Notes: generated by a model not told the origin, from the sequence alone. DNA of 64,000 bases from Aedes albopictus (GCF_035046485.1 NC_085138.1:336796263-336860262), one strand, 5' to 3'. Shown: positions 23,691 through 36,349, counted from the stretch's first letter. Numbers and translations are program-made.

Positions 23691-23997
23691 CCCGTATCGT
23701 CGTCGTCGTCGTCGTCGTCGACGTCAACTGCCCTATCCGTTGTTAGCGTTCCGCATTTTGCGTGTGTGTCTGTCTGTCTGTCTCCTCCCGTGGGGACTCA
23801 TTATCCGGGTCCGTTTTTTGCTCCGATCAGTGGTTCTTTAGCAGTGTGTGGTGGATAGGGATCGTTACCTGTGTAGACCACAGCGCTGTTGTTCTCCGGA
23901 AGACGTTTCCTTGTAACATACCAGCCAGCGTGCTTGTTACATACGCGGCCACACCTCCAACTGCGGTGCATAATTGCTGTGCGATCGATTGTCGTGG
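23658..23997 (+). other. Probable non-coding first exon of a host gene
   Basis: Starts at the predicted initiator and ends at a strong 5' splice site, G|GTGAGT at 23,998. The 340-nt span is GC-rich, contains a CGT triplet run (about 23,697-23,720) and GTCTGTCTGTCTGTC, and has no long, well-coded ORF. That is typical of a mosquito 5' UTR exon. The coding exons would lie downstream, possibly beyond this window. The identity of the gene cannot be told. Confidence 0.45.
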
Positions 23998-26583
23998 GTG
24001 AGTTTTATCGTCAGCTGGTTCTTACTCAACTCTCCTGTGTTGTGCTTGTATGCCTTGTATGCATTAGGGTGCTCATAAGAATTGGTGTTCGAAACGTCAT
24101 GGTATTGAATTATTGCCATTCATATGCACTTTTGAGGCACTTCCAAGGATTGTTTTGATTTTCGTTTTCGTTTTTTTAAAAGGATTCTTTGAAAAGCGTT
24201 CAGATGTTCCCTAAATTTTTTTTATAAAATAATCGTTTTCAAGTTTTTTTTTCTTATTTTTTTCAAAAACTTTACTTTTATGTATAAGGCCGGAACAAAT
24301 CTCATTTTCTTCTTTTATCACTTTGGTCATGCACTCGTCAAGGGGGGGAATGATAAATAATAAATGTATTTGATGAAAAACTACTCAAACAATTAGGCAA
24401 AATCTTCAAACTTATCGGATTTGTTAAGAAATTTTCTCGACGAATCTAATTTCACTTAAAAAAATTTTAAATTTGTTGAATAGTTTATTTGTATCCCCCC
24501 TCAAAACGTTAAATTCCGACAAAAAATTTCCGAGGGGGCGGTGACATTAGAGAAAATCAAAATTTGTGTCAGCCTAGTTATAATAAATCTTCCGGCATGT
24601 TGTTCTTAAAACTTTGGGAAACTAAAACAAAGAAGTTAAAAAAATAGATAACACATACAAAATCAAGAAAAAATAAAGATTAAAGCAGTGGAAAAGTTCA
24701 AAATTAGGAAATACGACTTTTTCATGCTGATTCTGATTCTCAAGAATTGCTCTAGAGCTAAACTTCTAAATGTTTCTAGAAAGTTCAAATGCTATCGAAT
24801 TTGCTTCTAACTAAAGTTGAGCATCATAATATTTCGATCATACGGATTCCGAAGTTTTGAGAACACCCTAATATGGATGTATGAGGGGGCTTTCATTTCA
24901 ATAAGAACATCCACGCAATCCGATTGTGTCCGCCAGCCTCTCTCTGTGGTGAAGCCCACCATGTACAATGTACATACCTAAATACCTATAGCTGTTTAGT
25001 AGACGATGATGAGTGTTGTTTTACAAGATAATCTCAAGTGGATTTACTTTTTATCCTCTCCGCTCTCTGTGCTGTGCAACACTCCTCGGCTGAGCTGTGA
25101 ATTTCGTGCCTGTAGTACAAAGTACTACAACAGCTCAGTGCATTAAATTAAACCGTAGCGAAGGTATTTGGGGCACGACAGGATTCGATGCGAAATTTGT
25201 GGTTGTTGAATGTCTGGCGAGGCGATTGAAAGTGCGAATAAGATAGCTTGGTTGCACTTAAGAAAAAAAAAGCGAATGAAAAACGAAGATAAGGACGCAC
25301 GGTTGACTGCAGCTGAACCAACTCGAGCGATTGCAAAGCTGATAGCGTTTTTATATTTAGATGTTTTGATTGTAGCGTTACCGTCTACCGCTAACAATAT
25401 AATATTACTATGCATTTATTCCTCTCAAAAATAGGGTTTCAAAGATAAAAAAATATCATTTGTGTTAGAATCAAAATACAATGCGCTCGCCATTGGTCCC
25501 GTGCAGGCACTGTCGAAGATCTTGATGGTCTTCATTCTAGAATAGTTTGGATGACCTAGCATACGCCTGTTAACCGTTTGAAAGCAGAATCACTATTTCA
25601 ACCTTGTGATAATTTCAGCATCAAGGGAAAGTACTTTGCATTTTTTGCAGAACTATTAAACCTCGAGCGATCACGCTGTTGTATTTTGTATAACACATCG
25701 AAAAAAACTCGCTTTTTGTGTTCAGCATTAGCGTGGTGCTGGCGGTGGTGGCAAACCGCGCGAGTTACGGAAGGTTAACTAAAGACCTCAGGATACACAA
25801 GATTGCCCTGGGCGTTTACGGTGAAAATAGAACGAAGCCACACCTCGAATTTTCAAAAGCACAAATCTGAAGAATCAAATGACGGATCGCCCTGAAAACT
25901 TAATCGATTGGTCATCACCAGCAGGTGACTTATTCATCAACTTTTCAGCGCGATACGATATTTGGTTTGTCATATTTGAGCTTTTGAAAATTCAAGATGT
26001 GGCTTCGTTCTATAATCACCTTACAGGTGTACATACGAGTGTCAATTTTTCACATACATTCTGCTTTTATTGCTCTTTATAGATCAATGACAGAAATGTG
26101 TGAACATATATGGATAGCAGGAACAGAAACAAAACCAAATGTCAGTGACATTATATCGTACAAAGTGCTATTCGCATATGTATACGGCGTAAAGTACATT
26201 TTCATCTCATATGGGGTTATTTTTTTACTTATTGCGATGTATTTGGTAAAGTTGTAAACAATACAATACAATACAAATCAATCTTAAAAGACATTAACAT
26301 ATTACAATAAACGATATTCTAATGTTATATGGCGAAGAACAAATCTTACTCGCATAAGCGTACGAATGAACTCATTATTCGGACCTATAATTCCATAAAA
26401 CAAGTGGCCCGACATAACTATTTCATACCTAAACCCGAATTGGTTTTGGATTTATCAACTGTTTGTTTGCATAGTAGTTGAAAATTATCAGCTTTGGGGC
26501 AAACTCCCCCCTATAAAACTCAAATTAGACAGTTTTCATGGATGGAATACTACGACACAAGTTGGCGCGTATGCATTCCATTA
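23998..26583. other. Intron-like or intergenic AT-rich DNA
   Basis: If the 23.66-kb exon is real, this is the start of its first intron. A short simple repeat (ACAATACAATACAATAC) lies near 26,257-26,275. No other repeat family or ORF of interest was recognised. Confidence 0.3.
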
Positions 26584-27636
26584 GGAGTAGGCGGGGCAAT
26601 ATGGACACCCTAAGGTTTTTGCCAACTTTACCTGGCAAGATGTCAAAAAAGTTTAGTTTTTTGATACATGTATCCTTTTAAACTCTATTTAGCATCAATT
26701 GCATAAGAATGCTCACGAAGAAAAATGATTTATCCACTTCTAAAAATGTTATGAAAAATATTAGTTTTCCATGACCGTCTTCAAGCATACGGGGCAGAAT
26801 GGACACCCCCATGGGGCAATATGGACACCATGAGACTTTTACGAATTTCGTACATCATTTACACCTATAAAGTCATTTCATTACAAAACAACTATTGGAC
26901 TGGATGAATAATACGCCGGAGTAGTTCATTTTTGTTCAGTTAATTTAAATTCAGGCTGTTTTGGATAATGCTTCGTATTTGTCGGCATGTACAGCTGTGC
27001 CTAGAACAACTATTTTCCACTGCTGTCCTTTTTTGAACAATTTGTTTCACCCTATGTCTACTGTAGTGAACATTTAACCACAGACAAACCGAAAATATAC
27101 TGAAATCGAAAAATTTGGTTGGTTTGTGATTTAGGTTATATTTTTCCCTTGCCGCTTTTTTCAAATTGATTGATTTGTCTTTATTAGAGAGACTTTCAGC
27201 CCTTGGCTGGTTCGTCTCTGCTTTTTTCAAAAAGGTGAGCGTCCATTTTGCCCCGGCAGCTGAAGATATTTCCAAACTTGATTTTTGAAATAATAAAGAA
27301 GAAAATATAAACATGTTAAGCATGAAGATACGGCAAAACTACTTGCATGTGTTCTAGAAATATCAGGTTTAAATTGACCTGCAATAAATTAATCCCTAAA
27401 TCTTTTTTTAGATGGTGTGAAAATATAATTTCCATGCACAAAAAATGGAGGACGCAACTTTTTCGTGTAAAATCAAGTATAATTTTAATTTCGCATGTTT
27501 CTTTCCTGAAACTACGCTTTAGACAAATGGACTATATTCTCCATTGATTAAAAGTTCAAAAAAGTTCGCATATTTCAAAATATTGAGGGTGTCCATTCTG
27601 CCCCGGGTGTCCATATTGCCCCGCCTACCCCTATTC
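26584..27636. mobile_element. 1.05-kb foldback/TIR element
   Basis: The left end contains GTAGGCGGGGCAATATGGAC and the right end the inverted GTCCATATTGCCCCGCCTAC. The motif GGGGCAATATGGACACC also recurs inside near 26,813. The 13-bp word ATGCATTCCATTA flanks the unit (26,571-26,583 and 27,637-27,649). It is unusually long for a TIR element and leaves a 3-base TTC asymmetry, so exact boundaries are uncertain. The internal ORF of 127 codons (minus, 26,940-27,323) shows no domain I recognise. Confidence 0.7.
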
Positions 27637-27903
27637 ATGCATTCCATTATCTCCATAATTCCTTGCGTGCGTGGTGGATGTCCGTCGAAATTGTATGTCA
27701 ATACTTATGTTTAACCATTACTCGCTAGACTTGCATTTATATTGGATTGATCTCGCGCTGATCAATGTTTGTACTGTGTGGTTCCGGTTATGATGACATC
27801 GACCGCGTAGTTTGGCAATGCACGGATAATGACGCCTTCAAAGCACTACGTTTGGATACCCTTGAGGCCTGAGCTAGACAACCCTTTGTTCTTATGAGAG
27901 ATA

Positions 27904-28828
27904 CAGGGGATACTCAAAATAACTGGGATAGGTAAAATTTCCAAATATGTTCAACTAGCTGTAACTTTTCGAAAAGGGCATCAAATATTCTCAATTTTTT
28001 ACTGTGAGTTCATCAACTAGTTGTGTATCAGTGGTCCAATTTTGGAAAAGATCGGGATTTTTTACACGAAGTAAGAAAGATTCTAGAAAAAGTTAGAATT
28101 ATCCGATAGCCAACTTTGAGCTGTTATATCTCCGAAATCAATGAACCGAATGCAATGAAATTTTGATCACTTATGACTAATATAATGATCTTTGAAAAAC
28201 ATTTGACTTAATTTGAAATTATATAAAAGAAAAAAAAAAAGTTATAGCGATTTCATTTATTCTATGTTTTTTTAGTAAATTTATCTATTTTTCATGCGCA
28301 TCCCATGACTTTTTCAATTTATTGCCGGCAATTTGGTTTTTTTTTTCTTCGAAACATAAATATATTCAAGTCAATTAGAGGGAATTGAAATGAACTATAA
28401 TTACTATCCATAATATTAAAACGATGATGGAATTTCGGATAAATTGGTGTTATATTAGAAAAATAATCTAATCGTTTTAATTTTCTTTCATGTAAAGATT
28501 TTTAAGTTTAGTCAAAAGCTAGTAATAGCTTATTATATCATAATCATAATCATAAATGATCAAAATTTTATTGCATTCGGTTGGTTGAATGCAGAGATAT
28601 AACAGCTGAAAGTTGGCTATCGGATAATTCTACCGTTTTCTAGAATCTTTCTAGCTTCATATAGAAAAGCCCGATTTTTTCCAATTGGACCACTGGTACA
28701 CAACTAGTTGATGAATTCACAGTAAAAATTTTAGAATATTCGATGCCCTTTTCGAAAAGTTACAGCTAGTTGAACATTTTTTGAAAAGTGAAAATTTTAC
28801 CTGTCCCAGTTATTTCGAGTATCCCCTG
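27904..28828. mobile_element. 925-bp element with ~280-bp terminal inverted repeats (TA-flanked)
   Basis: It begins CAGGGGATACTC and ends GAGTATCCCCTG, with TA on each side (27,902-27,903 and 28,829-28,830). The two arms run inward for roughly 280 bp with scattered differences; shared words include AACTAGTTG, TTTTCGAAAAG and TATCGGATAATTC. The AT-rich middle of about 350 bp has no ORF. A TA duplication fits Tc1/mariner-like MITEs with long TIRs. Confidence 0.85.
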
Positions 28829-28830
28829 TA

Positions 28831-29734
28831 TGTTGGACACTCGGTATGTCACTTATATGCTTTGCATCAACTTACTATGCATATATGTGACCCTCTAATC
28901 TCGAGCTGCCACGAGTACTCTGGCCTCATTTCGTGAAACCAGAAGATATTTGTATGTACATAACAAACAAAAAAATGAGATACGGCTCCGCAATGCATTA
29001 AACGCAATTGAGCCTCAAATAAATGAACTAGGAAAAAACCATTTGACGAATTTACTCGCCAGATTTTCAAACTTCGTTGGCTTTTGCATCACTCTCGCGA
29101 GCGACTACCATTCTTAACAAAGTTTGCTCGAATAATCCACTAAATCTTATACAAAACCTACAAACTGAAACAATATCGGAAATTACCTCCTCTAGCGTGG
29201 GGGGCTTATTTATCGTTGCTAATGCTTTATCTGTTCGTCGATGTATTGAAGTTCTCGCCATTTAACAAAGTCTCATAGTTCTTTCTCTACCTGGCAACCT
29301 ACCATAGTTTTATCTGTCAACAAGTTACCTTCTAAGTCATTGCATATGATGGGATGGGCGACAGGGCTATTTTTCTCCGCGATTCATTGACAACTTCGTA
29401 AAATTTCCGCATATCTTTTTAAACCATACTGTTGCGCCTCGGTTATGACATTCTCCTCACACTGCTTCTTCTTTCTGTGGTGAATTCTTTTCTACAGCGC
29501 TCCTTGTTTAGAGAATGATGACAATGGAAGCTACATGCTTAATAAGGGAACACATTCCATACTACTTGTGGAATATGTTCGTATTAACACGAATTTACTA
29601 CACTGCAATTTTCTTAAATCAGGAAATTTCGTTGGAGTATTGACAATTTTACTGCCACCGTTTTTATCCTGGCATTTCGGTGGATACTAGCAAACTCAAG
29701 GAAAACCCTTAGATCACAGAACTATTTAAGGTAT
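28831..29734. other. Unrecognised DNA
   Basis: No feature could be supported. Two opposing ORFs of about 62-64 codons at 29,067-29,265 overlap and lack motifs. Confidence 0.25.
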
Positions 29735-30358
29735 GGAAGTTTCATTCAAAGATTTATTTGAGAATTTACTTATATCCATTATTCCTTCCAAAATTCCTCT
29801 GTGGTTTTTTTTTACAAAATACTATCCAGGATCAGCGTTGTCAACCTTCCAGATTACTCTGGATTTTACAGATTTTTTAGTACACATTTTACAAAAAAAT
29901 ATGGAAAGTTCAAGTGATTTTTGTAAGGTTTCGCCTGGCATTTGTAAGGTTTTCCACACGATCCAGATTTTTCCAGACAGAACTTTTCAAATCCAGTTTT
30001 TTTTTCGAAAATTGACCTGGCGCCCTTGTCCAGGGATGTTTTTTTCTGAATTTCTCCAGGATTTTCTCCCAAGATTCCTTATTTCCCGGGTTTGCTGCCA
30101 GAGTTTCTTTTGGGATTTAATTGTATTATTTTGGGATTTCTAAGAGTTTTTCCTGGGATTTGTACCAGTGTTCTTCCTAGGATTTTGGCAGATTTTTTCC
30201 ACAGTGCTTCTGTAGTACTAGTTCGTGTGATTTCTTTCAGAGGTTTTCCCGGTATTGTTCTTTGAGTTCCACGGGGGATTGCATCCAGAGATCCTTACAG
30301 AATTCCCCCAATGTTTCTACAGGGATTTTACTTATTGGGTGTTTCGGGGTAGCTTTCC
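29735..30358. repeat. Decayed minisatellite, left part
   Basis: Diverged units around TCCAGGGAT, TTTCCCGG and GGGATTT words, like the array at 19.1-20.5 kb. It is interrupted at 30,361 by a TIR element and seems to resume at 31,355. Confidence 0.55.
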
Positions 30359-30360
30359 AA

Positions 30361-31352
30361 CCCAAGTAACAATTCCATTTCTGATTGGTTTTGCTTGATT
30401 TTTATTAAGGTTTTATTACAGCAATAATTAAAACTCACAGTTTTATGACTGCTTTTATGAAAACCATTGATAAAATGTTTTATAGTATACTTGAAGATAT
30501 CCATAAAGACAGGTTTTAAGACTAAACAAAACTTTCCGATATGTAAACCTTCTGGCAATCATTATTATCACAATACAACTGTTAAAACTCTCAACAGATG
30601 GCGATCCGTTCGATTAGTAACGACATCTGTTGGTGGAAAAGCAAAAACTACGATACTGCTAGGTTTAATGCGGTCATCATAAAAGTAAACTTGCTTTTGT
30701 TTTATTTTCGCTGATTATGGTCGTCGCCATATTGAAGAATTAGCTTACGTGAATGGAAAATAATTAATTTTGCTTAAATTAGCAATGAATTGATAGTTTA
30801 CCACCATTTTCATAACATGCTCACATAAATAAACTCTCTCTGCTGAGTTTTCTTGTGATTCGAGATAGTTTTACTAAATTCACAAGTTGATTTATTTCAT
30901 TCCTAGATGATACTATTCACTATTTTCAAAGCGCATTAATTTTATGATTCTGCAACCCCAATATTCACGGTAAATTTGAATGCGCATAAGCCTACCAGCA
31001 CAACTACTAAAATATTACTTTGAAATAATCGCTCTCTACTTACGAATGATGTATCCTCCAGAACTTTACGTGCCATCGAAGAAGCTTCTCTGCATCTTGA
31101 GCTGTCATAGTTTTTGTTGAAAGAAAAAACAATCGAGAATGGAAAATTTTTCAACTAGATTTTAAAACGGGTTTATTGCTACTCTTAATGCGGTTTGCAA
31201 AACCTCTCCGAGAGTGGTCCACTTAGCCGGAAGATGCTCTTAAAGAGGTTATCAAGAGGTTTTGATGTATGATACAGTGTTATTGCAAGTTTTATAGAAT
31301 TGGTCATGAAGATCTCTTGTAGAGCCGAACAAAACTTTAAATGTTACTTGGG
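30361..31352. mobile_element. 992-bp TIR element, CCCAAGTAACA ends
   Basis: The left end CCCAAGTAACAATT and the right end AATGTTACTTGGG are inverted. AA flanks both sides (30,359-30,360 and 31,353-31,354). The interior is AT-rich without a transposase ORF. The 2-bp flank and CCC-starting TIR recall the CCCGAGCA family, suggesting related transposases. A diverged relative may lie at about 47,500-47,560 (AAAACTTAAAATGCTACTT). Confidence 0.65.
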
Positions 31353-31354
31353 AA

Positions 31355-31870
31355 GAGTTTCTCCCGGAATTTTTGCGAGACTTTGCAAAAGTGCTTTCAA
31401 GGTTTTCTCGTTTAAAATTTTCTGTTGGAGTTCCTCACGGGATAATTATCGTAGCTCCTCAGGAAATTTCTATCAAAGGTTTCCAAAGTTCTTCCCAAAA
31501 TTCCCCTAATGCTCCCACTCGAGACGAGATTACTCTCACAAATAGTTCTGAGATGTTCCTAATTTTCTCGGTATTTCATCCGAAGTATCTTTTATTGTTT
31601 CTCCTATAATCATTTTCGGACATCCTTACAAAATTCCACCATTCCTTACGTTACATCCCCGGTAATTTATATAAAGATTTTCATAGAATATCTCAGGAAA
31701 TATTCCGAGAATAACTCCTAGAAAATCCTGGCAAGAACTTTTAAAGAAAACCCTAAAGGAAAGGTCCAAAAGAATTCCGGAACAATTTTCCCTGAACGAT
31801 GAACTCACAGAAGGAACTCTAGGAGAAATCTCACGATGGACTCTGGGATCAATAATCCTGGATGAAATCC
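31355..31870. repeat. Decayed minisatellite, right part
   Basis: Continues the same style of diverged units (TCTCCCGGAATTTTT, CCTCAGGAAATTTC, TCCTAGAAAATCCTGG) on the far side of the TIR element. This supports a single older array split by the insertion. Confidence 0.45.
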
Positions 31871-33036
31871 CGTTAGTTCATATTTCAAGTATTGTGTGAT
31901 TTCTTAGAATAAGATCTCGCTCATCGTATACAACACCACCAAGGCTGTGTTTTCAATGACATTCTGTTTTCAAACCATTTGGATTAATGATACATATCTC
32001 AGATCTTCGCTAAAGCTTTGATCTCGACCAAATTGCGTTGGATTTCTTTGTTCTAAAACTTTACATTCAATTTTATATCTTCTTTATAATCATGTTATTC
32101 AGTTCAGATTCAGTTTGGGAGGTAATTCAGCTGTAAAAGATGAAAAATAACTGTAGAAAGCTTAAAGAATTGTAATCTAAAAAAAATACCCGTTTGTAAA
32201 TTGAAAATTGATGTGATATAAAAATAAAAGGTTAATGGTTTCCAACACCGCCCATCTCACAGTCAGCTGATTCCATGCAGCTCTCGAGATAAGCAGCAGA
32301 TGGGTGTTGTGACGTCATCGATGGCCACGGCCATCGTGAAGGTGTTCCAGTTTTTTTTGCACCAACAACACTCTCGCTCGCACATACCAGAACACAGAGA
32401 AGACGGAAATCGATTCCGCTCCGAATGGATGTTTGCAACCGGGCGTGACACGTTGAAAATCTGTCTGTCACTCGATTTGGCTGGCAAGAGAGACAAAAAA
32501 AATAAACAGGAAGGAAGCGGATGCAACCCGAGAACAGATGTGGTCTTCGGTTCGGAGAAAAACGGCGCAGAGAATCTCGTTTCCAAACACGGGACCACCA
32601 CCTGTGTTGACATTTGGGTGGTTTTGGCAAAAAACAACAATCGACGGAATGGTGCTGCGCATGTCCTCTCCCAGGTTGGGTTCTCTGGGAGCAACGGTAT
32701 GCTACCCAACAGAAGGTTATTTCCTTCTGTTCCGGTGGTTCTCAATGTAACCTTTCCAGTAGTGTCATTACCAAACTAAGATAGATTCTGCTTCCTAGTT
32801 TTTTCTTTGAGCATGTTCATTGCTAATAACTGAAAAACTTTCTAAAAACATGTATAATGGAATGAGCTCACCAGTAGCTATTCCAACTTACAACAAATAT
32901 TCACGATGCGTCTTCTGCTTTCAATCATAAAAATACTATGGAACGAGCTCACCAATCTATGTGTCAACAAGCTTCTTTCCCCGCAGTTTGACAACCACTG
33001 TTCCTAACCGAATTTTCTTCGTTTTCCCGTTGCAGG
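31871..33036. other. Unique-looking DNA, GC-richer at 32,240-32,770
   Basis: Overlapping ORFs on both strands (up to 160 codons at 32,263-32,779) show no recognisable domain and are probably chance. The segment ends in a pyrimidine tract and acceptor (TTTTCCCGTTGCAG) at 33,036. Confidence 0.3.
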
Positions 33037-33859
33037 TCAGTTCCAGAGTTGAGTCGGTAGCAAGCGAACAGGAAGCAAACGTCGCCAACCTCTAGCGGAA
33101 TCCCGGTACCTACCAGTCAGTAGGTGCGGACAACACACGTGTCAAAAGTCAATCGCCTCCGATTGTCGATCGGTGGATTTCGTCCGATTGCCGCCCCCAC
33201 AGAAATTGGCCAAAGGCACTGTAAAACTCGGTTCTGTGTGCAGAAAATTCGCCAGAAAACTTCCCCCCGTCCGGTAAAGAGGAACCTTACTGCTGCTGGT
33301 GGGTTGCTGCTGCTGTGTTCCCAACTAACCCGTTCGTTTCCGTTCCCGGGTGTATTGTGCTCCGAGTGTTTTCGCTGGAAAGTGAAAATCGATTTCTGGT
33401 CGACGTTGTCGTTGGTGCAATTGCCTATAAACAAGTGTGTCTTGTTGGTAGGGTGTGTGCTCGAGCTGTGTCGGTCTCGGTGGTGAAACAGTCCAGATTT
33501 TGGTGGAAAGTTTGCTAGCGGAAAACTCCCGAGTGTGGAATTTGTGGTTTTCCGATTTTCCGGAAAGTGTTGGAAAATTGTGCTTTGGAAGTAATTAGAA
33601 GCTCAAGTGCAGAAGAAAGTGGAATTTCCCAAGTGGTATCATTATCCGAGGAAGTGAATGAGCTGACGTCGTCAGATTCCAGTGAGGCTATAAGAATAAA
33701 TTGTCTGCAGTGTTTAGAATAACTACATGCCTGAGGTTGAGCCTTTGTTAACGAGTGGTAGTCTACATTGTTGGTGAATTGTGTCAAGAGGAATGCTGTT
33801 GTGGTTGTAGGAGCAGAGAGCGAGGAGAAGCAGTCAACACGTCAAGTCTATATCAGCAA
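33037..33859 (+). other. Possible non-coding exon of a host gene
   Basis: Bounded by a good 3' splice site (pyrimidine tract then TTGCAG, ending 33,036) and a strong 5' splice site (CAA|GTAAGT at 33,860). The span is moderately GC-rich and free of recognised repeats. Only unimpressive ORFs (up to 120 codons) are present, which suits a 5' UTR exon. Alternatively, transcription could start within it; TCAGTT at 33,037-33,042 and TCAGTA near 33,118 are initiator-like, but neither has a DPE at +28. It may belong to the same + strand gene as the exon at 23.66 kb. Confidence 0.35.
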
Positions 33860-35129
33860 GTAAGTGTGCTTGATTCACATCCTGGAACTAGCGGTCATAC
33901 TGACTCTCGGTATCGCGCTGATACCGATGTTCTCAGCTGTGGTGGTAGTGTAATAGGCGTACATATAACAAGCAAAGCAACGACGAGCGATAAGATTAAA
34001 CCACGACAAGATTTGCAATTTGCACCGAGACTGTTGCGGTTGTGTGGAACAGCACACGGTTATCACTTCGGACATCGAAGTGCTCTTTCGAGAATGTTTA
34101 CAGCTCTTTGCTACATCATATGGTGCAATTCCAGATGAGTTGACATGAGTTAACATAACTTACATCACACGTTCAAACATTGGCCTAGGAAAGCTAGTTT
34201 CCTTTGTATGTAATTGAATAGATACACGACTTTCTTGTTTCAGTACCATCATCACACTGCCCAACCCAATTGAAATCTTCAGCCTCGTTACAATCAAACA
34301 ATTTTCCGATTTTACAAACTCAATTATGTTCCCTTAACCGACCAAATCATCAGTGGCAATTAACGGACCAATTTGGATAAACGCAAGGGAGCAGTACCTA
34401 TGTGTGTTGTGGATGGGGTGGAGAGATAATGCCCAATCCACCAAGCATCATTAATCATTTTGGTGCCCTTGTGTGTGACGTTATTTATTGTTACGCTGGG
34501 CTGGGGCAACCCACTGTGCGTTGTTGGTCCACGAGGCTCCATTTAGCTTCCTTCCAGAATCCGGTCCTACTGGTGGTCAACATACTTTCTACAGATGCGA
34601 TTTTGCATGACTGCTTCAATGGTGTCCGGCCAACATTTTTGGCTAGTCAAAAGTGGGCCTCGTCTACTATCGCAGCCATCTCAATGGGCGAGCGTTATGA
34701 AAGACCCATATCTGATAGAAAAGTTTCCCGCTGGGGCAGTGGGATTGATTTGCTCTTCCGGAAGCGTTTCCTATATGCCGCCAATGTTCGGACCAGTTGG
34801 AACAATTGCTATTTTCTGTTGGCGTGTTTAAGTGGTATAGGAATTCCTATACTACTTCAAAACGTCATTTATGCCTAACGTGTCTTATGCCTAACCTATT
34901 TATGGCAAACGCCATTTTGCCTAATAGAATATACTTGGCGTGTTTTCTCCTTTGGATACTTCCAAATATTCGAACTTAACATCCACAATGTTTCGTAGAC
35001 CATCCAGTAATTGATATTTTCAGTTCTTTTATTTCCATCGTAATATTAAGTCGAAGTTTCTAGAACCCTTGCAAACTCTAGATTATTGATAATTCAGGAC
35101 TCCACGTGAATCTTTCTAAGAAAACGTGT
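33860..35129. other. Unrecognised DNA with GCCTAAC-type degenerate repeats
   Basis: At about 34,855-34,925 the words TATGCCTAAC, TTTTGCCTAAT and CGCCATTTTGCC recur loosely, a common form of insect low-order repeat. There is a short palindrome AGGAATTCCT near 34,840. No gene is supported. Confidence 0.3.
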
Positions 35130-35295
35130 GACTACGTGGTCGTGCTGAGGCGCATCGTGCTGAGGAGCGTGGGTTCGATTCCTGCAGCAGCTGTCAGGAA
35201 AAGTTTTCGGCTGTGCCACTGGGTGTTGCATGTTAGTCCGTTGTCTAGTGTCGTGCTTTCTTCAAAGAGCAAATAGCTCACTGGAAGCATCAAAC
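35130..35295 (+). repeat. tRNA-like SINE fragment
   Basis: A B-box-like GGTTCGATTCCTG at 35,172 follows a degenerate head. Downstream is a body with GCACTGGGTGTTGCATGTTAG-like non-tRNA sequence. The A box is poorly preserved. It is probably a decayed tRNA-derived SINE. Confidence 0.5.
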
Positions 35296-36349
35296 GTCTT
35301 TTAACAAAATACGCATTCTGATAATCCCTCCATAAGTTAAAGAAGAGAATTTCAAGAAATTTGTTCGAGAATTTTCCTAGTTGCTCACATACTTGTCGTG
35401 GATCTACTCACAAAAAGAAATGAAATTATCCGATTTTCTAGGTTTTCTTCAAGGATATTTTTCGAAATTTCCTAATATTGAGTATTCCTTATTAGGAGTA
35501 TTAGGAAAATTATTAAATGTTATTTGTTTAAATCATTCATGACCATTCAGCTTTGACTAAGCAAACATGTTAGTCTAGGTGCCCAAGTTTTTTTTTCATT
35601 AAATTCTGGTAAATAAATGCAAATTATGTAATATCAAGCGTTATTGGTATAATCAAGCAAATTGCATAAAAAAAATACTAAAACCTCCTATGGGGTGTTT
35701 CTAAATTTCTCAAAAGAATGTTAAAGGGCCTAGCAGAACTAGTACCATACACTATTTACTGTGAAACAGGTCCTTGAGCTGGAACATCATGCCAGAATAA
35801 TAGTCACTATACGGAAATATGTAAGACTTTCACAGGCTATTAGTTCGAAAAAATAATAACTATGATTAATTACTGTAACCTTCTAATTGTTTCATCGTAG
35901 TTCTCGAAAAATCTTTTGTTTATTCCTGCTTTCGCCAGAAAATTGTTCGATTCCTCCAGAAACTCTTTCATGAATACTGTTAGAATTTCAGAAAAAGTAT
36001 AGCAATAGCTATTCTAAAAATATATAAATCATCAGGACAATTTATTTTCCAAGAATTTCTTCACACTTTTACGTTAAATACGTTTAATAATTCTTCAATT
36101 TTCCTTTGCTCTTATGCACTCTTGTATTTTACTCTTATAGGCATCTTCTTCATAAACACAAGAACATAAAACATAATGTTTGTTTCGGAACTAATAATAC
36201 AATAAAATCTATGTAATCCCATTAACGTTTGCATACATACTTTAAAGGCACAAATCTCATCGGTTTTTGAACCACGTTAATCTTGGCTTTGTTTAGTTGT
36301 AAAAAGAAGCAGATAATTAGAATTGGATTTGTTTACGGTTTTTCAGGAT
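35296..36349. other. AT-rich DNA, nothing recognised
   Basis: No gene or repeat identified. Confidence 0.25.

Noticed and set aside
23260..23841. 193-codon plus-strand ORF
   Set aside because: Low-complexity Arg/Ser/Pro-rich translation over CGT and GC-rich runs; it overlaps the predicted transcription start and has no recognised domain.
32263..32779. Opposing ORFs of 132-160 codons
   Set aside because: Plus and minus frames cover the same GC-richer DNA and neither shows a domain; likely chance.
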